From NCBI GenBank assembly GCA_905221605.1, contig CAJNDS010000968.1, positions 271,501 through 335,500 on the forward strand: DNA of 64,000 nucleotides, written 5' to 3'. This DNA comes from Symbiodinium natans (lineage: Eukaryota; Sar; Dinophyceae; Suessiales; Symbiodiniaceae). Below the pieces are notes generated by a model. That model worked only from the letters and a program-made list of their open reading frames with translations. It made no database searches and was not told the DNA's origin. Numbering within the stretch: the first letter of the stretch is position 1; each line of letters begins with the position of its first letter. Shown here in pieces: positions 43,083 to 52,330 of this stretch. A program made the position numbers and the translations under genes.

Positions 43083-44226
43083 GTTGAGGCCTTGAAACCC
43101 TAAACACAGGCCTTGAGGCCTTGAAACCCTAAACGCTGGGCCCTGAGGCCTTGAAACCCTAAACGCTTGGCCCTGAAACCCTAAACACAGGCCCTGAGGC
43201 CCTCAAACCCTTAACACAGGCCCTGAGGCCCTGAAACCCTAAACACAGGCCCTGAGGCCTTGAAACCCTAAACGCTGGGCCCTGAGGCCTTGAAACCCTA
43301 AACACAGGTCCTGAGGCCTTGAAACCCTAAACGCTGGGCCCTGAAACCCTAAACACAGGCCCTGAGGCCCTGAAACCCTAAACACAGGCCCTGAGGCCCT
43401 GAGGCCTTGAAACCCTAAACGCTGGGCCCTGAAACCCTAAACAAACAGGGCCTCAGGGCCTGTGTTTAGGGTTTCAGGGCCCAGCCTTTTAGGGTTTCAA
43501 GGTATCAGGCCTCAAAGCCTGTGTTTAGGGTTTCAGGGCCTCAGGGCCTGTGTTTAGGGTTTCAGGGCCCAGCGTTTAGGGTTTCAAGGCCTCAAAGCCT
43601 GTGTTTAGGGTTTCAGGGCCTCAGGGCCTGAGGCCTTGAAACCCTGAACGCTGGGCTGAAACCCTAAACACAGGCCCTGAGGCCCTGAAACCCTAAACAC
43701 AGGCTTTGAGGCCTTGAAACCCTAAACGCTGGGCCCTGAAACCCTAAACACAGGCCCTGAGGCCCTGAAACCCTAAACACAGGCCCTGAGGCCTTGAAAC
43801 CCTAAACGCTGGGCCCTGAAACCCTAAACACAGGCCCTGAGGCCCTGAAACCCTAAACACAGGCCCTGAGGCCTTGAAACCCTAAACGCTGGGCCCTGAA
43901 ACCCTTAAACACAGGCCCTGAGGCCCTGAACCCTAAACACAGGCCCTGGGCCTTGAAACCCTAAACGCTGGGCCCTGAACCCTACCCAGGCCTGAAACCT
44001 GAAACCCGAAAACCTGGCACTGAAACCCTAAACACAGGCCCTGAGGCCCTGAAACCCTAACACACAGGCCCTGAAACCTTGAAACCCTAAACGCTGGGCC
44101 CTGAAACCCTAAACACAGGCCCTGAGGCCCTGAAACCCTAAACACAGGCCCTGAGGCCTTGAAACCCTAAACGCTGGGCCCTGAAACCCTAAACACAGGC
44201 CCTGAGGCCCTGAAACCCTAAACACA
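43083..44226. repeat. Telomere-derived ~80-bp higher-order satellite
   Basis: Alternating units GGCCCTGAGGCCCTGAAACC+CTAAACACA (29 bp) and GGCCCTGAGGCCTTGAAACC+CTAAACGCTGGGCCCTGAAA+CCCTAAACACA (51 bp). Each contains one or two CCCTAAA cores. Orientation flips between about 43,441 and 43,630, then returns. The same satellite resumes after the gap at 45,657-46,722. Confidence 0.93.
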
Positions 44227-44228
44227 CC

Positions 44229-44832
44229 CCCATGTTCAGGCGATTTCGGCCAATCTGACCCCAATGTTCGGGCGATTTCGGCCGGGCCGAAAAGTCACGA
44301 ACATTGGGGCCCCCAATGTTCGGGCGATTTCGGCCAGGCCGAAAAGCCACGAACACTGGGGCCCCCAATTTTCGGGCGATTCCGGCCAATCTGACCCCCA
44401 ATGTTCCTGGCTTTTCGGCCTGGCCGAAATCGCCCCAACATTGGGGGGGGTTTGGCCGGAATCGCCCGAACATTGGGGGGGGTTTGGCCGAAATCGCCCG
44501 AACATTGGGGGGGTTTTGGCCGAAATCGCCCGAACACTGGGGGCCCCAATGTTCGTGGCTTTTCGGCCTGGCCGAAATCGCCCCAACATTGGGGGGGTTT
44601 GGCCGGAATCGCCCGAACATTGGGGGGGGTTTGGCCGAAATCGCCCGAACATTGGGGGGGTTTTGGCCGAAATCGCCCGAACACTGGGGGCCCCAATGTT
44701 CGTGGCTTTTCGGCCTGGCCGAAATCGCCCCAACATTGGGGGGGGTTTGGCCGGAATCGCCCGAACATTGGGGGGGGGTTTGGCCGAAATCGCCCGAACA
44801 TTGGGGGGCAGTTTGGCCGAAATCGGCCGAAG
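44229..44832. repeat. ~30-bp satellite with ~147-bp higher-order period and strand switch
   Basis: The left part carries CCCAATGTTCGGGCGATTTC. From about 44,405 the complement (GAAATCGCCCGAACATTGGG) dominates. CAATGTTCGTGGC recurs at 44,547 and 44,694, a 147-bp step. Long open frames in all six frames arise from the stop-free unit. Confidence 0.92.
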
Positions 44833-44857
44833 GTTTAAATATATATAAGAAAGAGAG

Positions 44858-45190
44858 GGTTTAGGGTTTAGGGTTTAGGGTTTAGGGTTTAGGGTTTAGG
44901 GTTTAGGGTTTAGGGTTTAGGGTTTAGGGTTTAGGGTTTAGGGTTTAGGGTTTAGGGTTTAGGGTTTAGGGTTTAGGGTTTAGGGTTTAGGCTTTAGGGT
45001 TTAGGGTTTAGGGTTTAGGGTTTAGGGTTTAGGGTTTAGGGTTTATGGGTTTAGGGTTTAGGGTTTAGGGTTTAGGGTTTAGGGTTTAGGGTTTAGGGTT
45101 TAGGGTTTAGGGTTTAGGGTTTAGGGTTTAGGGTTTAGGGTTTAGGGTTTAGGGTTTAGGGTTTAGGGTTTAGGGTTTAGGGTTTAGGGT
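44858..45190 (+). repeat. TTTAGGG array, about 47 units, the longest in the window
   Basis: Nearly perfect tandem TTTAGGG with one CTTTAGG-type change near 44,990 and one added T near 45,044. Starts immediately after the 147-bp satellite. Confidence 0.97.
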
Positions 45191-45318
45191 TCGCCAGTGA
45201 AGTTGGCGCCTAGAGCATTATTAGGAAAGTGTCTTTTGATAACGCGATGAAAACGACACTAGGGTGTATCCATTCTTTATGGGTGTGCAGATGTCATGCG
45301 GGGCTGTCCTGCATCAAA

Positions 45319-45339
45319 AAAAAAAAGAAAAAAAAACAA

Positions 45340-45390
<51 letters not shown>

Positions 45391-45391
45391 C
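45319..45391. repeat. A-run and (AC)n microsatellite
   Basis: An A-rich run with G and C interruptions leads into about 22 AC dinucleotides. Confidence 0.95.
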
Positions 45392-45556
45392 CCCCACTCC
45401 CCCACTCCCCCACTCCCCCACTCCCCCACTCCCCCACTCCCCCACTCCCCCACTCCCCCACTCCCCCACTCCCCCACTCCCCCACTCCCCCGCTCCCCCG
45501 CTCCCCCGCTCCCCCACTCCCCCACTCCCCCACTCCCCCACTCCCCACTCTCCCCC
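45392..45556. repeat. (CCCCCACT)n array
   Basis: About 20 units of CCCCCACT, with a patch of CCCCCGCT, ending at the gap. Confidence 0.95.
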
Positions 45557-45656
45557 NNNNNNNNNNNNNNNNNNNNNNNNNNNNNNNNNNNNNNNNNNNN
45601 NNNNNNNNNNNNNNNNNNNNNNNNNNNNNNNNNNNNNNNNNNNNNNNNNNNNNNNN
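45557..45656. other. Assembly gap, 100 N
   Basis: Exactly 100 N, a placeholder length. The real distance is unknown, and the two sides may not be contiguous. Confidence 0.99.
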
Positions 45657-46722
45657 CACAGGCCCTGAGGCCTTGAAACCCTAAACGCTGGGCCCTGAAA
45701 CCCTAAAACACAGGCCCTGAGGCCCTGAAACCCTAAACACAGGCCCTGAGGCCCTGAAACCCTAAACACAGGCCCTGAGGCCTTGAAACCCTAAACACAG
45801 GCCCTGAGGCCCTGAAACCCTAAACACAGGCCCTGAGGCCTTGAAACCCTAAACGCTGGGGCCTGAAACCCTAAACACAGGCCCTGAAGCCTTGAAACCC
45901 GAAACGCTGGGCCCTGGAACCCTAAACACAGGCCCTGAGGCCCTGAAACCCTAAACACAGTCCCTGAGGCCTTGAAACCCTAAACGCTGGGCCCTGAAAC
46001 CCTAAACACAGGCCCTGAGGCCCTGAAACCCTAAACACAGGCCCTAATCCCTGAAACCCTAAACACAGGCCCTGAAGGCTTGAAACCCTAAACACAGGCT
46101 CTGAGGCCCTGAAACCCTAAACACAGGCCCTGAGGCCTTGAAACCCTAAACGCTGGGCCCTGAAACCCTAAACACAGGCCCTGAGGCCTTGAAACCCTAA
46201 ACACAGGCTTTGAGGCCTTGAAACCCTAAACGCTGGGCCCTGAAACCCTAAACACAGGCCCTGAGGCCCTGAAACCCTAAACACAGGCCCTGATACCTTG
46301 AAACCCAAACGCTGGGCCCTGAAACCCTAAACACAGGCCCTGAGGCACTGAAACCCTAAACACAGGCCCTGAGGCCTTGAAACCCTAAACGCTGGGCCCT
46401 GAAACCCTAAACACAGGCCCTGAGGCCCTGAAACCCTAAACACAGGCCCTGAGGCCTTGAAACCCCAAACGCTGGGCCCTGAAACCCTAAACACAGGCTT
46501 GGAGGCCTTGAAACCCTAAACGCTGGGCCCTGAAACCCTAAACACAGGCCCTGAGGCCCTGAAACCCTAAACACAGGCCCTGAAGCCTTGAAACCCTAAA
46601 CGCTGGGCCCTGGAACCCTAAACACAGGCCCTGAGGCCTTGAAACCCTAAACGCCATGCCTGGGCCACCCTTGAGGCCCTGAAACCCTAAACGCCAGGCC
46701 TTGAGGCCCTGAAACCCTAATT
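45657..46722. repeat. Telomere-derived ~80-bp satellite, second block
   Basis: Same 29- and 51-bp units as 43,083-44,226, all in one orientation here, decaying to CCATGCCTGGGCCACCCTTG-type variants near the end. Confidence 0.93.
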
Positions 46723-46786
46723 AGGGTCTCAAGTGTTTAGGGTCTCAAGGGTTTAGGGGCTCAACGGTTTAGGGTCTCAAGGGCAT

Positions 46787-47150
46787 TGTGGGCCTTGGGC
46801 CTTGCCCACGAATTTTTGGGCCTTGCCCACGAATATTTGGGCCTTGCCCACGAATACTTGGGCCTTGCCCACGAATATTTGGGCCTTGCCCACGAATATT
46901 TGGGCCTTGCCCACGAATATTTGGGCCTTGCCCACGAATATTTGGGCCTTGCCCACGAATTTTCGGGCCTTGCCCACGAACCAGCAAGGCCCAAAAATTC
47001 GTGGGCAAGGCCCAAAAATTCGTGGGCAAGGCCCAAAAATTCGTGGGCAAGGCCCAAAATCCGGATTTTGGGCCTTGCCCACGAATATTTGGGCCTTGCC
47101 CACGAATCTTTGGGCCTTGCCCACGAATTTTCGGGCCTTGCCCACGAATA
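46787..47150. repeat. 21-bp satellite GGGCCTTGCCCACGAATATT(T) with inverted middle
   Basis: About nine forward units, then about three to four reverse-complement units at 46,984-47,058, then about four forward units. The unit length is divisible by three and stop-free, so every frame reads as 7-residue repeats (for example GLAHEYL), which is not evidence of coding. Confidence 0.94.
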
Positions 47151-47181
47151 CCATTAAGGTTTATAATTATATGGTAGGAGA

Positions 47182-47250
47182 GGTTTAGGGTTTAGGGTTT
47201 AGGGTTTAGGGTTTAGGGTTTAAATTTAGGGTGTAGGGTTTAGGGTTTAG
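47182..47250 (+). repeat. TTTAGGG array, degenerate
   Basis: About eight units with small changes. A second array is at 47,363-47,416. Confidence 0.9.
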
Positions 47251-47419
47251 GGCTTTCCCTTTAGGGGTATGGGGTTGAGGCTGCAGGGATGCCGTGAACT
47301 GGACATCCACACCCCAAGGGGAGCATGGTGGATTCGGGCATGGCGCAGGGTTTCGGAAACTTAGGGTTTAGGGTTTAGGGTTTAGGGTTTAGGGTTTAGG
47401 GTTTAGGGTTTAGGGTTCA

Positions 47420-49060
47420 GGCAGTTGTGAAGGAGCTGGGCGACTTTTCATGTCGTGAGTACCCGGGGGATCTCATAAGCCAACTGCTCAGCTCTGAACC
47501 CTTTGCACCGCAAGGGCAATCCCCACATCCCTTTTGCGCTGAAAGAGCCGATGGCTCTCCTGACTGTCCAGCGGCCCAAAGCCCTAGAGCCCTTAAGTGT
47601 TAAAGCAAGGTTACCCCAAAACCATAAACCCTAAACCCCACTCGACTGCTATGGCGGTACAAGGCGCGTTTCCGGTCATTGCGGCCTTGTGGATCGGGTA
47701 CAGGATCTCGCTGACCCGCCTGGGCTCAGGGTTTTGGATTTTAGGGTTTAGGTTTGAGGTTGGGGTTTAGTAGTTGAGGTGTTGAAGCCTATGATCCTTC
47801 AATTGTGCCTAACCTCAAGCAAATCCCCAATACCAAGCTACCATGCATACTAGCCTCCCCAAACCCTAGCCCTGAAGCCGAAACCCTAGACCCGAACCCA
47901 AGTCGAACGATTAGATACTTGTGATCAAGTAGCCACCACAAAAGTCCTCATATATCCTAAACAGAACACCACAAGGGTGACTTGCAATTTCCAAAGGTTT
48001 TCATAGAACCACATACAGCTATGCTGGAGTTTCTGAATGCTTGTATTATTGCCCCCTCAAAATCCTTGCATGATCGGATTACACGATTCTATGGGTTTTA
48101 TGTCGAGGCAATGGACGTCATACAGAACGTTACAGAAGTAGTTACAAGATGCTACGATGGCCACCGAATTCCATGTCTGCCAGGACTGGCGGGAAGGGGG
48201 GAGAATCGTTTTAAAAACCAAAAATCTAAACTCCACATGCCTGCAAATCCCATAGAACACTGCAACTCTACCCCTCCGAAGACAAGCATCGTCAAACCGT
48301 CATGTAGCCGTCATGTACCCATCATGGGATCACAAGAATTCCTACAGAAAACGCACACGTATAACATCTGCAGAACCCTGTAATACCCTGAAACCCTCAA
48401 AGTCCTAAACCCTAAACCCCAAACCCTAAACCCTAAACCTTAAACCCTAAACCCTAAGCCCTAAGTCCTAAGTCCTAAAGCCTGAATGAGCTGGAGGCGC
48501 AAGCAGCACGAAGCGGCAGCGGGCTCCGTCACATCAGAGCCAAAGTTGTGCCTGTAGGGTTTAGGGTTAAGGTTTAGGGTTTAGGGTTTAGGGTTTAGGG
48601 ATTAGGGATTAGGGTTTAGGGTTTAGGGATTAGGGATTAGGGTTTAGAGATTAGGGTTTAGGGTTTAGGGATTAGGGTCTAGTTTAGGTTCTTAGGTGTT
48701 TTTTCTCTGGGGGCTTTAGGAGGTGTAGGGGCTTTGGATGTGTAGGGGTTTGAGGCCTTTTGGGGGGCTTAGGAGGTAGGGGACTTTAGGGGCTTTTAGG
48801 GGTCTGGCGTCTAGGCGGCTTTAGGAGTTTTAGAGGGCTTCAGGGCGTTTAGGGGGTTTTAGGGGTTCTAAGGGTTTGGGGTGTTTGGGGTTCAGGGTTT
48901 GCTGGTTCCGGAGTCCCAATGCCAGGGTTTAGGGCGTAGGGTCCCCACAGAATCCCTGTAAGGCACCCTAAACCCTAAACCCTAAACCCTAAACCCTAAA
49001 CCCTAAACCCTAAACCCTAAACCCCCCTGTTAGGGATAATGGGCGATCTTAGGGCTACCT
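47420..49060. other. Gene-poor stretch; one unrecognised plus-strand reading
   Basis: A 133-codon reading at 47,982-48,383 shows no family motif. 48,557-48,680 mixes TTTAGGG and ATTAGGG, and 48,967-49,023 is a CCCTAAA array of about 8 units. Confidence 0.45.
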
Positions 49061-49066
49061 CATCTT

Positions 49067-49190
49067 AGTAGCCCAGTAACCACATCATAACAAGGCCACC
49101 CCTTTTTTTGGTTGGCTACTGTTTAGGGGAAACCCTAAACCCTAAACCCTAAACCCCAAAAAAAGGGCGAAGGGTACCACGGGTCTCCCA
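49067..49190. mobile_element. Introner family A copy with CCCTAAA insert
   Basis: TAGTAGCCCAGTAACCACAT at the left and AAGGGTACCACGGGTCTCCC at the right are family A ends. Three CCCTAAA units sit in the middle, at the position where other copies have none. Confidence 0.7.
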
Positions 49191-50638
49191 AGTCATTGTG
49201 TGTGAGGGCTCAGCGGTTCAGGGTGCAGGGCCCGATATTGACACTGAGGGGTTTGGCATGGGGCTTTGCAGGGCTTTCTGGTGTTTCATGGGCTCCTTTG
49301 GCTTCAGAGGTTTAAGGTTATTTGGGTTTAAGGTTTAGGGTTTAGGGTTTAGGGTTTAGGGTTTAGGGTTCCGCATCGTGCTATTGTGCACAGGGCGTGT
49401 CGTAGATTTCTTTTGCAGGCTGCCCCGCAAATAGGTTGTGCTTTGCATCGGGACTTCAAGAGGTTAAGAGCTCAGGAAGCTTCTGGAGAGCGGAGGCCCA
49501 AAAAACTTCACAAGCAAACGCAACCCCTTAAGGAAATGGTGCTGGCCACTGGGAGGGTCCGGGAACACCATACAGGGCCCTAAATCCTAAACCCTAAAAG
49601 CCTCAAGCCCGAAAGCGTCTGTTGAGGGGAGCTGCCATATCCAGTGTGGCCGAAAAGCCCCGCAAGCTTCCCTAAACCCCAGAAGCCCTCGAGCTGAAGC
49701 AGGGTATAGGGTGTAGGGCTGAGGGGTTAGAGAATGGTACACAGCTGTTTGGTAGACATCTGCACGGCTTGCCCAAGTCGTGCTTTCGTTCCTCAACAGA
49801 ACTCTGGAATCCCAACAAACAAAGCCTAAACCCAAAACCCCCAAGCACTGCAGGCGGGCAATCGGTGCTCAACAAACGCAATCAAATCCTGGAATGTGCC
49901 AAAACAGACACACAAAACAGGGACCCTTATGCACAAGAATCCCCCGAACCCCAAACCCCAAACTCTAAACCCAAACCCAAGCTGCCCCAACCCCCAAGCT
50001 GGATGTTTGCAGCCGGCGTGGCTCTCGGAGAAAACTCCTTGGATGCTGTAGGTTCACGGCCGAAACCCGGAGCCTCTAAACCAGTAAGCACTAATGATGG
50101 TTTAGGGTTTAGGGTTTAGGGTTTAGGGTTTAGGGTTTAGGGTTAAAATCACAAATTGGGATTGAGCTACACTGGTACATGGCTGGACATTGAGAAGGCG
50201 AAGTTCAGAGTCTAAAGTCTAGGGTTTATAAGGTCTGGGGGGGTTGTTCAGGCCCCGATGCTCTCACGGGGGATTTTTGAAGATCATAAGGTAGAAGCAT
50301 GTAAGAGGTTCAAGGATCAAGTTTTTCCTTTCGTGGGTGATTGTTTGCAAGCTCCGCTGTGAAAATCGTGGGAAGGCGTGCATCGTAGCATATAGGCTCA
50401 GGGTTCAGGGTTTAGTAACCTGAAGAGCTCGAGATGCTTAAAACCTAAGTTCGCATATGCACGAAAGCTTTCACCTCGCTAGGCGGCTTCCCGTTTCGCC
50501 GCAGAAAAGCTCATGCTCATAATATGGTCTTATGGAATCGCCATCATTGCAGGTGCCGGGGTGGAAGTATGTGCGCGTGGCGGGCGCATCCATGATGACT
50601 TGTTACAACATAAGCACGCACTGCAGCCAAGCCCAGAT

Positions 50639-50740
50639 ACTTACCTCTCCAATAACCAAGCGGAAAAAAGGTTAAACTTTAATATTCCTACGAAATAAGG
50701 TAACCCACAAAGCTTAAAGTGCAACTAATGGCGAAGTAAG
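50639..50740. mobile_element. Introner family C copy
   Basis: ACTTACCTCTCCAATAACCA at the left and CAACTAATGGCGAAGTAAGG at the right are inverted ends. GGAAAAAAGGTTAAACTTTA is shared with 988-1096. Confidence 0.7.
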
Positions 50741-50955
50741 GATAGGGCTGTTTTCCATCAGGCTGCTCACGTCCATGCACCCCTACGGTGGTTCCCACTA
50801 GATGTCCCATGTTCTAGCATGTTCCAAATGAGGGAGAAGTGCAATGGTTGGGGGGGGGGGGGGTTGACATGGAAGCATAGGCCTTAAACCCTAACAAGAA
50901 ACTTCGCACTTCGCAAGCAGCTCGGGGTGAAAATTGAAGGTTTGTGGCCTTGAGT

Positions 50956-51105
50956 CGCTAGACCCAGGAGCAAGCTAGGAAGAAACAGTGTGCCCTGAAC
51001 CCTAAACCCTAAACCCTAAACCCTTTCTGGTTCTAAGGGGATTCTAAGGGAACCCCCCAACCCTAAACAAAGGAAAATAAGCGCCGACTCCGGGTCCTAG
51101 GTAGC
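50956..51105. mobile_element. Introner family E copy with CCCTAAA insert
   Basis: Starts GCTAGACCCAGGAGCAAGCT and ends AATAAGCGCCGACTCCGGGT. Three to four CCCTAAA units at 50,997-51,024 interrupt it. Confidence 0.65.
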
Positions 51106-51296
51106 ACGTAGGAGACCACCAAGACCCTGCGCCCCAAACCCCAAAACCTGAACCCAAAAACCCTAAACCCTAAACCCTAAACTCACCAAGATTCATAAGG
51201 ATTGCGGTTGTTTGCTGCCTCCGCAACGCCCGCCTGCGTTGGGTGGAAGTAGAAGTAGACTCGCAGAACCTGCACGCCGTTCATGTGCTGACGGGT

Positions 51297-51430
51297 TTAG
51301 GGTTTATAGGGTTTAGGGTTTGGGGTTTGGGGTTTGGGGTTTGGGGTTTGGGGTTAGGGGTTTGGGGTTTGGGGTTTGGGGTTTGGGGTTTTGGGGTTAG
51401 GGTTTGGGGTTTGGGGTTTGGGGTTGAGAA
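51297..51430 (+). repeat. (TTTGGGG)n array
   Basis: About 17 units of TTTGGGG with two shifted units, a telomere-variant array. Confidence 0.93.
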
Positions 51431-51639
51431 CCTCTTGTTGCTAACCTTTCTAAGCGACCCCTGGAACGGCTACAGTGGTCCCTTTATATACCTGAGTAGC
51501 CCCAAAGGTCCCTTATCCCTACAACCTCCAACCCTAAACCCTACACCCTAAAGCCTGAAACCTAACCCTAAACCCGAAAACCTTCAACCCCAAACCCTAT
51601 TAAAAAGACGAATGGAGCCCACAGGCTATCCTTTTCTCC

Positions 51640-51745
51640 TGGAAAACTCCCAATGCTAGCGGGCTCAGGGTTTGCTTCAGCTTGTCACCGCCATCCGCCA
51701 GTCCCCACTTCTTCACCGCCCCTTACGTTGGGCTTCAGGCCAGGG
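51640..51745 (-). CDS. PPR-like exon candidate
   Basis: The minus strand reads GLKPNV followed, in another frame, by RSGDWRMAVTS. Both are typical PPR pieces, but the frame changes between them. Weak. Confidence 0.35.
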
Positions 51746-51750
51746 CTCGG

Positions 51751-51844
51751 GTTTAGGGTTTAGGGTTTAGGGTTTAGGGTTTAGGGTTTAGGGTTTAGGG
51801 TTTAGGGTTTAGGGTTTAGGGTTTAGGGTTTAGGGTTTAGGGTT
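51751..51844 (+). repeat. TTTAGGG array, about 13 units
   Basis: Perfect tandem TTTAGGG. Confidence 0.96.
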
Positions 51845-52146
51845 CTCAGGGTTAAGGGTTCAAGGGGGTAGAACACCCTACCTTTCGCGGATTCTTGTGG
51901 CGAAATGTTAAAAACGAACTCCTCAAACAATCCCAGATGGCCACGTAGCAAAAGATCGGTGCATCGCCCCGTGCGAATTCCTGTTGTGTAGTCAGTACAC
52001 TTTCAAAACACACTCGACTACTAACCAGAAAGTATTAAGGGTCTGTGCCTGAATTTCGTGACACCCTTGTTCTCTGCCGACTGCCGCAGAAACCGTAGCC
52101 CGAAGCTTCAAAGCCTACTGGGTTTGGGGTTTAGGTTAATTAGGGC

Positions 52147-52316
52147 TGCGAAGCTGAACACAACATCCCCGTAATATTTAGGCTCTTTTGAGGACACAAT
52201 GGACCAACGTGAGAACAAAAGGTCCTACTGTGTAGCCAGTTGCCTGTTGGGAGCCCGGGGACCGATAGGCTGTTGCTTCTCTTCGTCCTAGGCTAAACCG
52301 CCGCGCCTACTTCGTA
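52147..52316 (+). repeat. 5' LTR, 170 bp
   Basis: Identical in all 170 positions to 62,212-62,381. It begins TGCGAAG and ends CTTCGTA, so the termini are imperfect inverted repeats, and the 3' end is TA instead of the usual CA. LTRs this short suggest a compact promoter. I see no obvious TATA box. Confidence 0.96.
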
Positions 52317-52330
52317 GGTTATGAGCCCAA
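52317..52330 (+). promoter_or_regulatory. Primer-binding site, initiator tRNA-Met anticodon arm
   Basis: GGTTATGAGCCCAA begins one base after the LTR. Its complement, TTGGGCTCATAACC, matches the anticodon stem-loop of eukaryotic initiator tRNA-Met (CAU anticodon inside GGGCUCAUAACC) rather than the tRNA 3' end. Drosophila copia and yeast Ty5 prime from such a half-tRNA. The first ATG of gag overlaps this site. Confidence 0.82.

Noticed and set aside
44236-44864. Overlapping 145-194 residue ORFs on both strands
   Set aside because: The satellite unit lacks stops in all frames; the same peptides repeat on both strands, so this is not coding.
44858-45190. True chromosome end
   Set aside because: The array is internal, continues into unique DNA, and similar arrays of both orientations occur throughout the window.
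45229-45769. ORFs spanning the N gap
   Set aside because: They read through simple repeats and unknown bases.
43083-46722. CRISPR array
   Set aside because: Units are contiguous with no unique spacers, and the genome is eukaryotic.
46761-47188. 93-129 residue repetitive ORFs
   Set aside because: They arise from the stop-free 21-bp satellite.
47982-48383. 133-residue plus-strand ORF as a gene
   Set aside because: No domain, no supporting exon structure and mixed composition; kept only as a note.
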